Below, piece by piece: positions 19,401 through 28,389 of a stretch of DNA of 64,000 nt. The notes beneath the pieces were generated by a model, which was given only the letters and a program-made list of their open reading frames with translations, was not told where the DNA came from and searched no databases. Location of the stretch: assembly GCA_963837635.1 (NCBI GenBank), contig CAWINY010000006.1:186001-250000 (forward strand), in the 5' to 3' direction. Numbering within the stretch: position 1 is the first letter of the stretch; each line of letters starts with the position of its first letter. Source of the stretch: CAWINY01 sp963837635 (GTDB lineage: Bacteria; Acidobacteriota; Terriglobia; Terriglobales; Acidobacteriaceae). The translations under genes and the position numbers were made by a program.

Positions 19401-22240
19401 CCGTGATCGTAAAGGCGCTGCCCACTCCGTTTCCGACGGGAAAACTTTCCGTGATGGTGTTCGAGGACGACTTCCCGCTCAATGGCGAGCAGGATTCCGG
19501 GGGCGGTGTCGACGTGCTTTCGCCCAATGAGCCCGGGCTGGGCGGTTTCAGTCTTGTCCTCTGGGATGCCTATGGCCAACTCGGCGACGTGACTGGCCAG
19601 ATGACCTACGACATGTTCAACCAGCCCTTGTCGAACGCCTTGGCAGGGACCATCGATCCGGCCACAGGGTTTGACGCCTGCCCGATTTCGGCGCAGGCCA
19701 CAAACGATCCCACGCAGGCAGGCATCACGGGCATGATCGTGACCTGCCCGAAGTACGAATCGGATAATAAGATGCTCTCCCCGCTGGCGGGCCAGGCCGT
19801 CATCGCCAACCTCATGCCGGGAAAATTCAACGTGCAGGCTTACCCGGCGGCCGACCGCATCGCGCGCGGAGAAGAGTGGATCCAAACCAACACCCTGGAC
19901 GGCCAGCACGCCCACGATTCCTTCATCCGCATCGGGGAGCCTAGCTACTTCCAGGAGTACGGACCGGCCGGATACCACGTCAGCATCGGCTTTGCCAATC
20001 CGGCGATTATCAATGCTCGCAAAGCAGCCGTTTGCAGCGGCGCCTACGGCCCCGTCGGCGCCTGCACCAACACCATCAAGGGCCAGGTCGTGAACGAACG
20101 CATGAGCCGGACGCCGGATCAGAGACTCTATCCCAGCGGCTCGCGCGATGGCCTCGCTTGGACCCAGTGCTGGGTGAGCCTGGGAGACCCCGACGCCGAG
20201 GACTTCATGTTCGCCAAGTGCGACGCCGATGGAAAGTTCCAGTTCACGGGTGTACCTGGCGGGGAATGGAGACTGACCCTCGGCGACCAATGGAATGATC
20301 AGATCATTGACGGCCTCTCGACGCCGGCCAACGTGAGCAACGGTCAAACCCTCGACATGGGGATGGTCGGCGTCCAGCAATGGCAGTCGGATGTCTACAC
20401 TCGGACCTGCATTGACGATAACAAAGACGGCATATGCGAAAGCACCGAGGCAGGCATTCCGTTGCTCAATACCACCGTCCGCTACCGGGACGGGGAACGG
20501 GCCAACCTTTCGGTAACCGACTTTAACGGCACCGCCAACTTCAACGAGACCTTCCCGCTGTTCAACTGGTACGCCGTGGAAGCGGATACGACCCGCTATA
20601 AGACCACCGGTATCCACACCGTCTACGACGCGGGCGGGCCCGCCGACGGCTCACCGGACTGCGGGTCGGCGTCGAATGGCAACGCCAAGTGCGGAACCTC
20701 GACGGCTTATAATTTCCTGGCGAATACGTACGAGCAAACCCCTCTACCCGCCGGCCTCTCCGTACCGGGCGCGATCTATTGTTCCAGTGCAGATTGCACC
20801 GGTTTCTCGATCGCGAATAGTGGGACGCCGAGCAGCCAGGGCCACTCCACCGGCCGCATCGATCCGCCTTGGGTCACGGCCGAGGGCTGGACGGGCGAAA
20901 TCGGTGAGGGCAATTTCATTGAATTCGGCAAGGCGCCCTACGCGCCTGGGGAGACGGGCGGCATCTATGGACACGTCGTCTATGCCTCCACCCGTCCCTT
21001 TGACGATGCGTCGGCACTGGTGCAGCTGCAGTGGGAGCCTCTGGTTCCGCACGTCACCATCAACCTCTATCAGGAAGGCTTTGCGGCGGATGGCGTGACC
21101 CCGATCCGCAAGCTGGTGGACACTACGCAAACCAGTAGTTGGGACGATTGGGCGCAGGGATTCTACCCGGGCAGCACCGCTGGTTCCGGGTCGGGTGCAG
21201 GACAAAAACCCTATATGAGCTGCCCCGGCCAGATGGGGGCGCCAACCTCAAGCTCGCCCGGCGATCTCTTCTTCTTTACTCTGTTTGACCAGCCGGAATA
21301 CCTGGATTTCTACAACTCTCAGCACAACGGGGGCACCCTGCACACGCTGCCCTATAACTCCCAGTTCAAGTGCTATGACGCCATGCACGTCTGGAATCAG
21401 ATCCAGCCGGCGCCCTACGACGGCATGTACTCGTTCCCCAGCTCCCTCGGCATCGATCCGACGACTGGAAAGCCTGTCGCGACGAAGGGTTCAACCAACG
21501 GCGTTGCCGCGAATATGAACGGGACCAACTGCACGGTCTGCGTGCCGAATCCCGACACGACCGACCCGTATAGGGTTGGCACTCCCATGCTACCGGCCGG
21601 CAAGTACGTGGTGGAGGTGGTCATGCCTCCGGGCTACGAGGTGGAAAAGGAAGAAGACAAGAACCTGCTGATTGGCGACAACTACATCGCGCCGGTCACG
21701 CAGCAGTTCGCCGGCTTGGGTGGCTTCATCTTCATCATGCCCGACCAGGCCTCGGTGGCTTCGCTGTATGATCCCAGCGGCGCCGGTTACAACCCCAACA
21801 ACGCGCAGAACGCCACCACGAGCACGGGGATGGCACCGCGTACCCAGTTCGACCCCGGGTTCGTCGAGCCCACCTGGCCGTGCGTGGGCGAGATGCGTAC
21901 TGTGCCCGATTACCTGAGTCTCTTCCCGCAGGCCCTGGAAGTAGCGCCCTTTGCCGGAGCTACCCGGCCTCTGTGCGACCGCAAGGAAGTGACGCTGAGC
22001 GAGCAGATGGGCGCGACTGCGAAGTTCTACATCTTCACCTCGACCCACATCGCTTCCAAGTTCACCGGCGTCATTACCGACGACTTCACCTCGGAATTCG
22101 ATCCCTTCTCTCCGCAGTTCGGTGAGAAATTCGCCCCGCCCAACATGGCGATCTCCACGAAGGACTATCTCGGAAACGAAATCTCCCGCGTGTATTCCGA
22201 CCACTTTGGGATCTTTAACGGGATGACTTATTCGAGCTAG
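16481..22240 (+). CDS. giant MCO-scaffold surface protein, N-terminal part (ends at in-frame TAG)
   Basis: ATG 16481 (AGAGGA 10 nt upstream) begins a signal peptide (IALKTAVLGIGILLLAVGSSFAQ). Residues about 30-570 follow the cupredoxin plan of multicopper oxidase 2, but every copper motif is gone (ESGTHPSIQVPMGLYG; LRMHVPSIVG where HPxHxH is expected). An insert holds two GxGYTxxPTVxISGG repeats. Two Ig/cadherin-like modules follow (about 585-780). A large Cys-containing region contains an SdrD-B-like segment (NEPGLGGFSLVLWD, around residue 1020). The frame ends at TAG 22238-22240, but the same frame continues with coherent coding sequence to 25933, so this is probably the first 1919 residues of a 3150-residue protein. 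Catalysis is unlikely; a scaffold or matrix role is inferred. Confidence 0.8.
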   Translation: MRLNDCKIALKTAVLGIGILLLAVGSSFAQQTINLTAAPTTTTLPDGSTLPMWGYSCGAVASTTTTATCAALNPASVSTVVGAPNNWSPVVITVPAGQGLTINLTNNLSFQPPTPTGAPANNIPTSIVIVGQVGGGLGNLAQRTTSLPPDHSGAQANNTWFIANTGAQGTPPVQGQRVRSFATEVQATPSTTTQTATALTWANLRPGTYLLESGTHPSIQVPMGLYGILVVTAAPSGTAAGTAYPAVGTNPAVTYKAEVPLEFSEIDPVQNKQVDTAVHTAGFSEDATMGTYLGGAVSHIYIANPGSGYTTAPTVTISGGGAPPATVAKAVATIDTTPGSPTQGQVIAINVTNGGTGYTSTPTVLISGGVGGSGAAGTAQLALGTNAMAHCGEGTSTAAAACYPPAVNYTPFYYMINGVAFNKTAPGTSLFAAVPGTVAAPVTGTVLVRLVNAGLRMHVPSIVGSQTMGFTGAGASALVTGFTLIAEDGNVIPGAPTAPRVQSDVFMAASKTFDVMINAPATGAPAIPVYDRELSLSGNSSERDAGMLAYIGVNGGALPSGALAGQTAGAQANPDNYPSLAPGQTFTVDDVSKGVIANDINVYGVQLLKPAGGGTVTLNDNGTFTYVPTTNTTAANDSFTYCANGTVTGTKCSSGLTATVTLGKSTLTGNPTAIAQAYTANTSTYLKIPSSPGLLSGNSDPNNLPLTVVPFSGAATGGTVVIDKDGGFSVSATGGATTASFSYTVQNSQGRTATGTATVTFPKPSNLSVKVVDAQAYAACAGVSTCISGLAAITDYRWIIEEDKTFYNDPNCTTNFGPAGPAPGCPKLVGPSGQSTIPTFGVNFHTSHMEFVAQGCTGPLSCESGQTVFDPKTGAHVSAACDVGNGACDTTRKQWTAVNPSQVHLDPTKRYYISVLPGDAANPFNTVNTGNGCTPTATTSCPSTGHAMTGAPVPAACNIYTAGCTSTSTAAFAPVIVKALPTPFPTGKLSVMVFEDDFPLNGEQDSGGGVDVLSPNEPGLGGFSLVLWDAYGQLGDVTGQMTYDMFNQPLSNALAGTIDPATGFDACPISAQATNDPTQAGITGMIVTCPKYESDNKMLSPLAGQAVIANLMPGKFNVQAYPAADRIARGEEWIQTNTLDGQHAHDSFIRIGEPSYFQEYGPAGYHVSIGFANPAIINARKAAVCSGAYGPVGACTNTIKGQVVNERMSRTPDQRLYPSGSRDGLAWTQCWVSLGDPDAEDFMFAKCDADGKFQFTGVPGGEWRLTLGDQWNDQIIDGLSTPANVSNGQTLDMGMVGVQQWQSDVYTRTCIDDNKDGICESTEAGIPLLNTTVRYRDGERANLSVTDFNGTANFNETFPLFNWYAVEADTTRYKTTGIHTVYDAGGPADGSPDCGSASNGNAKCGTSTAYNFLANTYEQTPLPAGLSVPGAIYCSSADCTGFSIANSGTPSSQGHSTGRIDPPWVTAEGWTGEIGEGNFIEFGKAPYAPGETGGIYGHVVYASTRPFDDASALVQLQWEPLVPHVTINLYQEGFAADGVTPIRKLVDTTQTSSWDDWAQGFYPGSTAGSGSGAGQKPYMSCPGQMGAPTSSSPGDLFFFTLFDQPEYLDFYNSQHNGGTLHTLPYNSQFKCYDAMHVWNQIQPAPYDGMYSFPSSLGIDPTTGKPVATKGSTNGVAANMNGTNCTVCVPNPDTTDPYRVGTPMLPAGKYVVEVVMPPGYEVEKEEDKNLLIGDNYIAPVTQQFAGLGGFIFIMPDQASVASLYDPSGAGYNPNNAQNATTSTGMAPRTQFDPGFVEPTWPCVGEMRTVPDYLSLFPQALEVAPFAGATRPLCDRKEVTLSEQMGATAKFYIFTSTHIASKFTGVITDDFTSEFDPFSPQFGEKFAPPNMAISTKDYLGNEISRVYSDHFGIFNGMTYSS
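17382..17588 (+). repeat. tandem GxGYTxxPTV protein repeats inside the giant ORF
   Basis: Two copies of a block of about 35 residues (NPGSGYTTAPTVTISGGG and NGGTGYTSTPTVLISGG) lie in tandem inside the first cupredoxin domain. Such blocks occur in many secreted bacterial proteins. Here they form an insertion relative to multicopper oxidase 2. Confidence 0.6.
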
Positions 22241-22279
22241 GAAGTAAACCCGCCCAACCCCACGGGATACTCGCCCTCC

Positions 22280-25200
22280 ATGATGGTCCAGTGCATGAAC
22301 GACGCCGGACCGATACCTGATCCCAGCCATCCGGGCCAGACGATGCTGGATCCGCTGTACAACTCGGCCTACAGCCAGTTCTGCTACGAGCTGCCGTACA
22401 TGCCGGGGACGACCACTTACCTGGATACGCCGGTGGTGCCCACGCAAGCCTTCGTGGGGGCGGGATACAACAATCCTGATTGCGAATACCCGGATGCCAC
22501 GCCGGCCATCAGCGAAGTGGATGGGGATGGCATTGGACCGTGGGTGAACAAGGCAGGAAACCCCCTCACGATTACTGCCTTGGGCGACCAAGCGGTTAAC
22601 AACTATGGTTACGCCGGCCCTTCGGCCTTCGTGGCTCCTTTCAATGACAAGACCGTCAGCCGCCACTACGGTTTTGGGGCTCAATGCACGTCCCCAACCG
22701 CAGGTAGCGCGACCTGCAACACGGCTTCGAGCGTTACCATCGGTGGCAAGACTGCGACCGTTACTTCTTGGAGTGACACACAAATCACTGTTACGGTGCC
22801 GGGTGGCACACCGTTGTGCACCATCCAGCAACAGGCGCAATACGCCCCAGGAGCGACACCTGCACATTGCGGTCAACTGGTGATCACGGCCGGCAACGGC
22901 AAACAGTCGGTCGATACTGTGACCGTCACCGTCGGCGGCAAAGCTCCCTCCCACGTGGCCGCCTCGGCGACGATTCAGGGCGCGATTGACCTTGCCGCTC
23001 CGGGCGACTTGATCATCGTCGACCCGACCTGCAGCGCGGCGAATGGAGCCTCGACTGCGTGTGCTAAACCCTCCACTACCAATGTTCACTCTCCCGCGGC
23101 CCACACCGAGATGTTGATTATGTGGAAGCCGGTCCGCCTGCAAGGTGTCGGCGCCGCCTCCACCATCATTAACGCCAATGCCCATCCTGCAGGCAAGCTG
23201 CTGGAGCCCTGGCGCCGGCATGTCAACTGCCTGTTCGGCTTAACCCTGCAAGGCGTACCGTACACGGCGGCGGGCGGAACGGCTCCGTACGATCCAAACG
23301 GTGGATTCAGTTGCCCGGACACGGGTTGGAACTATTTCACTGCCCAACCCAACGTTCCGCAGATTGACAGGATGCCTCTCGAGGCTACCGTCGGCTGGGA
23401 CGCTTCGCTGAACGGCAACTTGGGCGAACTCTTACAAGAACCCTCGCTGATGGGCGCCTACGAAGGCGCGGGTATCACGGTCCTGGCGAAGGGGTTGGAT
23501 TTCCACGGACAGAATCCGTGGAACGACGGCAGTGAGGCCGGCGCGTTCCCGACCGTCACCACGCTGCTGACTGGCGTCGTGCCTGATCCGGATGCGGCCC
23601 CGGGTACTGGCGGTGCTCTCGATGTGGGCGATGGCAACGCTCTCTGCCATACGAGTAAGAAAGTTGACACCAACCCATTCCCGAGCAACTACATCTGCAA
23701 CCCGTCGAGCATCGATGGGCTGAGCATCACCAACAGCTCCCAGGGCGGCGGCGGCATCTTCGTGCACGGCTGGGCGCATTTCCTGCAAATCGCCAACAAC
23801 CGGGTTTACAACAATGCCGGTACGCTCTCGGGCGGCATCAGTGTCGGCCAGGGTGAATTTGCTCTTCCGTACATCAAGGGAGGCATAATCGCGGCTCCCG
23901 GCTCCTGTAGCAATGGGAACGGATTTGTAAACAATCAGCACCTGCCGATGTGCTTGCAGGTGGACGTGAACGTGCACAACAACCAGATCAGGGACAACGC
24001 CGCGATCGGCGATGAACTGTTCTCCGCTACGCTGTCGGGCGGGGGCGGCGCCACCGTCTGCACCGGCAACGAGTACTACAAGTTCAACTACAACTGGGTG
24101 TGCGGCAATGTGAGCGCGGGTGAGGGCGGCGGCATGGTTCACCTTGGGGAAATCTTCAATGGTGACATCGAGCACAACTCCTTCCTGTTCAATCAGAGCA
24201 GCAACCCCACTATTCCCACCAACGGCGGCGGCATCATGGTTCAGGGGACGCCGGATACCGATCCGACATGCCCTGGCGTGGCCGACACGGATTGCCCGCC
24301 GGGATTGAGCGACGGCACGGGACCGGGCTTGGTGATCAACGCCAACCTGATCCAGGGCAACTCGGCGGATAGCGGCAGCGGTGGCGGCATCCGGCTCCAG
24401 CAAGTCAACGGGACCGAGGTAGCCACCTTCGCGAAGCAACCGCAGTACTGGCACGACGTAACCATTACCAACAACATCATCGCCAACAATATGGCGGGTT
24501 GGGACGGCGCGGGAATCTCCTTGCAGGATGCGTTGAAGGTGAACATCATCAACAACACCATCGCGCATAACGATACCCTCGCCACGTCGGGGGTGCTCAC
24601 CAACAGCATCGGGTCGCCCCTAGCCAGCGCACCTCCGGGAGAATGTCACAACGCCGCTGGTACGGCATCGTGCCCGCAGTCTGCCGGGGTGACGAGTATG
24701 CAGAACTCCTCGCTGCTGAACACTACCTTCACGGGGCTCACGCTCACCTGCCCGAACGGACACCCCAACTGTCAGGGGTTCTCCAACCCGCTGCTGGTTG
24801 GCGATGTGCTCTGGCACAACCGCTCGTTCTATGTCGGCGTGGGCGGCCCTGGAGCAGGAACCCTGAACCAGCAGAACCTCATCACGCTATTCAGTGCGTT
24901 TACCAGCACCCAGGCTCCGACCCAGGCGACCACCGGCGCCTGCTCCACGAGCGGCGTCACCTATTGGGACCTCGGCGTGCGCGGCGACACGGCTACAACG
25001 CCGAACTCGGGCTCCCACTTTAGCCTGAATCCGATGTACTCGGTGCTGAGTAGCACCTCAGGGTATAACGGCGCAAGCGCACACAACACACAATCCAACC
25101 CGAATCTTGTCTCCGAGTACTGCAACGGCGCGCGACAGACGCCGGAATGCACGGTGGCGGATGGATGCGGCGGACTCAACGGCTTTGGGGTGCCTCCGGG

Positions 25201-25933
25201 CATCGCAGACTCGGTGGTGCCGAACCCGGTCTTCAGCCTAACTCCATCGGCAACGGTGGACGAGGGCAACAACTGGATCAACGTGAGCTGGGGCCCGCTG
25301 GCGCAGACGAACCCATCGGCCAAGGGGGCGGATGGTAACTATGGCGGCGGACCTGCGCTCGGCAATTACGCGCTGGCGGCGGGCTCACCGGCGATTGATT
25401 ACGTCCCCGGTAACCTACCCAACGTGGTGTTGCCGACCACCGATTTCTTCGGAAATCTCAGGCCGGATGCCGCAGGCACCAATGTCGACGTCGGTGCGGT
25501 CGAGTTTGGTTCTGCGAGCGGAACCGGATCAACCGGATCCGCAAGCCTGACACCGGCGTCGTGGACGCTGTCTCAAACTCGCAATTGCCCAGGCACCGGC
25601 CTGGGGATCTTTGCCTGTTTATTTGATCCGACTCAGGTGTTCACGCTCACGAACACGGGCAATGTGAACCTGAATGGTATTACGCAAGCAATGCTGGGAG
25701 GAACTACGGCGAACGTTGCTAACTACAGCATCGTCCGGTTCCTGTCGACTTGCGGTCCGAGTGGCGGCGGTCAGGTCTTGGGCATAACGAGTTTGGGTCC
25801 GGGCGGGAGCTGCATCGTCACCGTGCAGTTCAAGCCGTTGACGGCTCAACCGGCCGGCCTCAAGCCCGCGACGGTCTCGGTCACCGACTCGGCTGGCACT
25901 CAGACGTCGGCCTTGAATGGAACGGCTAACTAG
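22280..25933 (+). CDS. giant surface protein, C-terminal part: IPT/TIG, beta-helix and anchor domains
   Basis: This is the continuation, in the same frame, of the upstream ORF after the TAG at 22238. If translated separately, ATG 22280 is the first ATG, with no ribosome binding site and no signal peptide, so the product would not be exported. From N to C: a linker; an IPT/TIG-like segment (SVTIGGKTATVTSWSDTQI); a right-handed beta-helix (about residues 225-830) with parallel-helix repeats such as NNRVYNNAGTLSGGI and ITNNIIANNMAGWDGAGI; a choice-of-anchor Q-like end (TTDFFGNLRPDAAGTNVDVG); and an Ig-like choice-of-anchor D-type domain ending at TAA/TAG 25933. Beta-helices of this kind bind polysaccharide or build fibres at the surface. 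Confidence 0.8.
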   Translation: MMVQCMNDAGPIPDPSHPGQTMLDPLYNSAYSQFCYELPYMPGTTTYLDTPVVPTQAFVGAGYNNPDCEYPDATPAISEVDGDGIGPWVNKAGNPLTITALGDQAVNNYGYAGPSAFVAPFNDKTVSRHYGFGAQCTSPTAGSATCNTASSVTIGGKTATVTSWSDTQITVTVPGGTPLCTIQQQAQYAPGATPAHCGQLVITAGNGKQSVDTVTVTVGGKAPSHVAASATIQGAIDLAAPGDLIIVDPTCSAANGASTACAKPSTTNVHSPAAHTEMLIMWKPVRLQGVGAASTIINANAHPAGKLLEPWRRHVNCLFGLTLQGVPYTAAGGTAPYDPNGGFSCPDTGWNYFTAQPNVPQIDRMPLEATVGWDASLNGNLGELLQEPSLMGAYEGAGITVLAKGLDFHGQNPWNDGSEAGAFPTVTTLLTGVVPDPDAAPGTGGALDVGDGNALCHTSKKVDTNPFPSNYICNPSSIDGLSITNSSQGGGGIFVHGWAHFLQIANNRVYNNAGTLSGGISVGQGEFALPYIKGGIIAAPGSCSNGNGFVNNQHLPMCLQVDVNVHNNQIRDNAAIGDELFSATLSGGGGATVCTGNEYYKFNYNWVCGNVSAGEGGGMVHLGEIFNGDIEHNSFLFNQSSNPTIPTNGGGIMVQGTPDTDPTCPGVADTDCPPGLSDGTGPGLVINANLIQGNSADSGSGGGIRLQQVNGTEVATFAKQPQYWHDVTITNNIIANNMAGWDGAGISLQDALKVNIINNTIAHNDTLATSGVLTNSIGSPLASAPPGECHNAAGTASCPQSAGVTSMQNSSLLNTTFTGLTLTCPNGHPNCQGFSNPLLVGDVLWHNRSFYVGVGGPGAGTLNQQNLITLFSAFTSTQAPTQATTGACSTSGVTYWDLGVRGDTATTPNSGSHFSLNPMYSVLSSTSGYNGASAHNTQSNPNLVSEYCNGARQTPECTVADGCGGLNGFGVPPGIADSVVPNPVFSLTPSATVDEGNNWINVSWGPLAQTNPSAKGADGNYGGGPALGNYALAAGSPAIDYVPGNLPNVVLPTTDFFGNLRPDAAGTNVDVGAVEFGSASGTGSTGSASLTPASWTLSQTRNCPGTGLGIFACLFDPTQVFTLTNTGNVNLNGITQAMLGGTTANVANYSIVRFLSTCGPSGGGQVLGITSLGPGGSCIVTVQFKPLTAQPAGLKPATVSVTDSAGTQTSALNGTAN

Positions 25934-25948
25934 CCTCTGCTAGTTCGT

Positions 25949-25983
25949 GATGCTGCTCGCGGAAACACCCCGCGAGCAGCATC
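25949..25983 (+). terminator. hairpin after the giant MCO-scaffold gene
   Basis: A 14-bp perfect stem (GATGCTGCTCGCGG at 25949-25962 with its complement at 25970-25983) and a 7-nt loop sit 15 nt after the stop codon. No T-run follows, so it could be a weak terminator or an mRNA 3'-end protector. Confidence 0.5.
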
Positions 25984-26083
25984 GTTCTGTAACCAAACCG
26001 AAGTACGCACATCAATTAGGTACGCACGGCGGCCAGAAGGTGGAAAGTGGGCCCAACTCCAGGGAAGTGAGGTTAATACGCTT

Positions 26084-26410
26084 ATGAAGTTTTACCGCAC
26101 ACTCTGTCTAGCAGCAGCCATCGCAGTTCCTCAGATCATGCCCGCCACCGAATCCGTACCTCCGCGAGCACTCGGCCAAGTTGAAGCCACAGTGAACTTC
26201 TGTGCTCAGGCTGATTCCCAGCGGGCGGACCAGTACCAGCAATGGGGGAAGACAATAACACAGGGCATGACCGAGAAGGAGTTGGCTGACGCCCGGCAGT
26301 CGGGAGAGTACAAAGACAGCTACAACACGATTACAGACCAACTCAACAATATCCCCAAGGAGAAGGCTCCTGAAAACTGTCACGCGGCGCTGGATTCGGT
26401 GGGCAAGTAG
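26084..26410 (+). CDS. small exported protein, two cysteines
   Basis: A 108-residue product with a signal peptide (MKFYRTLCLAAAIAVPQIMPA). The mature part of about 85 residues is helical and charged, with two cysteines (VNFCAQ and PENCHAAL) placed so that they could form a disulfide between the first and last helices. A weak Shine-Dalgarno (GAGGT) lies upstream. It is the first of a run of small exported proteins between the MCO genes and the copper efflux genes. The family is not recognised. Confidence 0.6.
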   Translation: MKFYRTLCLAAAIAVPQIMPATESVPPRALGQVEATVNFCAQADSQRADQYQQWGKTITQGMTEKELADARQSGEYKDSYNTITDQLNNIPKEKAPENCHAALDSVGK

Positions 26411-26490
26411 AGTCGCTCGGATTGATGTGAGCCGCAGGATACTTGATTTAGTGCCACCCGACCGGGGAGCGCATTTGAAACAGAGGATAT

Positions 26491-27048
26491 ATGAACGCCA
26501 TGTATGGCAACACGACAATGGGTGTCATAAAAGCTATGCTGCTGGCAATAGTGCTTGTCATCAGCGTTCGTGTTTTGAGGGCTGAAGACAATTTGTCTGC
26601 AGCAGGCTCTCAATCGGCTGCTCCTGCAGCTCAATCCGTTGCCCCGGCCAAACCGGCGGCGGCTGGATCTCCGGCCCGCTTTTTGCCGGATCGCTTGCCA
26701 GAACAAGCACAAATGTATTACCAGGCGGTTTGGGGGGTTGACTCGCTCAAAGTAAAGTACACGGAGTCGGGCGAGATGATTAGCTTCAGCTACCGCGTGC
26801 TGGATCCGGCCAAAGCTGCACAGCTCAATGACAAGAAATCGGAACCGTTCCTGTACGATCCCCAAGCCCGGGTCAAACTGGTGGTCCCGCAAATGGAGAA
26901 GGTCGGGCAATTGCGCCAGAGCAGCACGCCCATCGCCGGCAAGTCGTACTGGATGGCCTTTTCGAACAGCGGCCGGCGGGTGCGACCGGGCGACCGGGTG
27001 AGTGTGGAGATTGGGCAATTCCATGCGCTCAACCTCGTAGTGGAGTAG
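26491..27048 (+). CDS. exported protein of unknown function (WGVDSL/VPQMEKVGQLRQ type)
   Basis: An N-terminal hydrophobic segment (IKAMLLAIVLVISVRVLRA) acts as a signal or anchor, followed by an Ala/Pro-rich linker and a compact domain of about 110 residues with well-formed motifs (YYQAVWGVDSLKVKY, ISFSYRVLDPAKAAQLNDKK, VPQMEKVGQLRQ, KSYWMAFSNSGR, GDRVSVEIG). Its texture suggests a conserved beta-rich extracytoplasmic fold, but I cannot name the family. GAGG precedes the ATG. It shares strand and direction with the MCO and efflux genes. Confidence 0.65.
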   Translation: MNAMYGNTTMGVIKAMLLAIVLVISVRVLRAEDNLSAAGSQSAAPAAQSVAPAKPAAAGSPARFLPDRLPEQAQMYYQAVWGVDSLKVKYTESGEMISFSYRVLDPAKAAQLNDKKSEPFLYDPQARVKLVVPQMEKVGQLRQSSTPIAGKSYWMAFSNSGRRVRPGDRVSVEIGQFHALNLVVE

Positions 27049-27340
27049 GAACCGGTTTTGCAGGTGACGATTACGTCGCAACCGTGGCACACGCCTTTTC
27101 TCACGATGCCGGAAATAACTTCCGAAACCGTTCAATATCGTCTTAGTTTGGCGTCAACGCTCTGCTCCCGCAAAGACGCACCAAGAATCCAACTAATGGC
27201 GAGTGGGAACTACGGCTCAGTACGAGATCGCAACGCGCATCCACCCAGGTTCAGGTAATTGCGCCAGGTCCAACACCATAGGTTCTCGGGGTATCCACGG
27301 CAACACGAAAGCTTTGAAAATTCGCGACAAGGACGATCAC
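27049..27340. other. intergenic gap, nothing recognised
   Basis: About 290 bp between two plus-strand genes. I see no RNA gene, terminator hairpin or repeat in it. Confidence 0.4.
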
Positions 27341-28195
27341 ATGTTTAGAACATTGCTGGCAGTTTGCATTTCCCTGGCGTTGGCCGTTTCGCTCGCCGGG
27401 GCCGCGAACGCCCCTTCCTCACCAGCTAAACTTTCGGCGGCCGAGATCGTGGACCGTAACGTCGCGGCCCGCGGCGGATTGCAGGCGTGGCGGGCAGTAC
27501 AGGCGCTGTCCCTGACGGGCAAGATGGACGCCGGCGGGAATGAACGGACAACTCTTCCCGTTGCCGGCTATCCCGGCGGTCGTAGGACCTCCGGGGCGGC
27601 GTCAATGCCTCCGCTGCGCCCGGCGGAGCAGGCGCAACTGCCCTTTACGCTTGAGTTGAAGCGCTCCCGCAAAATGAGGCTGGAACTTCAGTTCAAGGGG
27701 CAGACGGCGCTCCAGGTCTATGACGGTATCCAAGGATGGAAGGTCCGTCCTTTCCTGAACCGTCACGAGGTCGAGCCCTTCACCCCGGACGAACTGAAAA
27801 TAGCTGCGACCCAGCCTGATTTGGACGGGCCACTAATCGACTACGCGGCCAAGGGTTCGAAAGTCGAGCTCGAAGGTATGGAAGCCGTGGAAGGGCGGAA
27901 TACCTACAAACTCAAAGTCACGGGCAAGAACGGCTCCGCGCGCCACGTGTGGGTGGATGCGGAATCCTTTCTGGAAACCAAGATGGAGGGCAGCCCGCGG
28001 CGCCTCGACGGCAAGTATCATCCCGTGGCGACCTATTTACGCGACTACCGGCAAGTAAGTGGATTGATGATACCCCAGGTGCTGGAGACGATCGTGGAAG
28101 CTGCCGGTCCGGGCGCCCAAAGCGAGAAGATCCAGTTCGAGAACGTAGTGGTGAACCCCAAGCTCGATGATTCCCAATTCGCCAAGCCGCGCTAG
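27341..28195 (+). CDS. LolA-like outer-membrane lipoprotein-sorting protein
   Basis: The frame is open further upstream, but the ATG at 27341 begins a clear signal peptide (MFRTLLAVCISLALAVSLAGAA) and is preceded by AAGGA. The mature domain of about 260 residues shows the LolA/LolB-like pattern: AAEIVDRNVAARGG, a series of beta strands around a buried hydrophobic cup (KLKVTGKNGSARHVWVDAES), then GLMIPQVLETI near the end. Such proteins are periplasmic carriers or sensors of lipidic ligands. It is one of the exported proteins between the MCO and efflux genes. Confidence 0.75.
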   Translation: MFRTLLAVCISLALAVSLAGAANAPSSPAKLSAAEIVDRNVAARGGLQAWRAVQALSLTGKMDAGGNERTTLPVAGYPGGRRTSGAASMPPLRPAEQAQLPFTLELKRSRKMRLELQFKGQTALQVYDGIQGWKVRPFLNRHEVEPFTPDELKIAATQPDLDGPLIDYAAKGSKVELEGMEAVEGRNTYKLKVTGKNGSARHVWVDAESFLETKMEGSPRRLDGKYHPVATYLRDYRQVSGLMIPQVLETIVEAAGPGAQSEKIQFENVVVNPKLDDSQFAKPR

Positions 28196-28389
28196 GCAGC
28201 GAGCGAGCTGAAGCCGGGTTTTTGCCGTGCCGAACGCGCGAAAAATGGGTTGGGCTTAAGCCCTCGCTACGGTGCGCAAGCCCGATCTCTCGTCACGAAT
28301 GTCGTAGCCGTGCCTGACACGAACCGTAAACCCAACTTGGCGGTCGCGGTCGAATTCAATGACCGGGGAACCGCTACTAAGGAGTAGAC
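28196..28389. other. intergenic gap
   Basis: 194 bp with no recognised gene. AAGGAG directly before 28390 is the ribosome binding site of the next gene. Confidence 0.4.

Noticed and set aside
19298..20617. Long minus-strand frame opposite the giant surface-protein gene
   Set aside because: Shadow of the coding strand; composition is the mirror of the real frame and there is no ribosome binding site.
21590..24568. Two long minus-strand frames (21590-23221 and 23432-24568) opposite the giant gene
   Set aside because: Antisense shadows, rich in Arg/Gly/His with no domain pattern.
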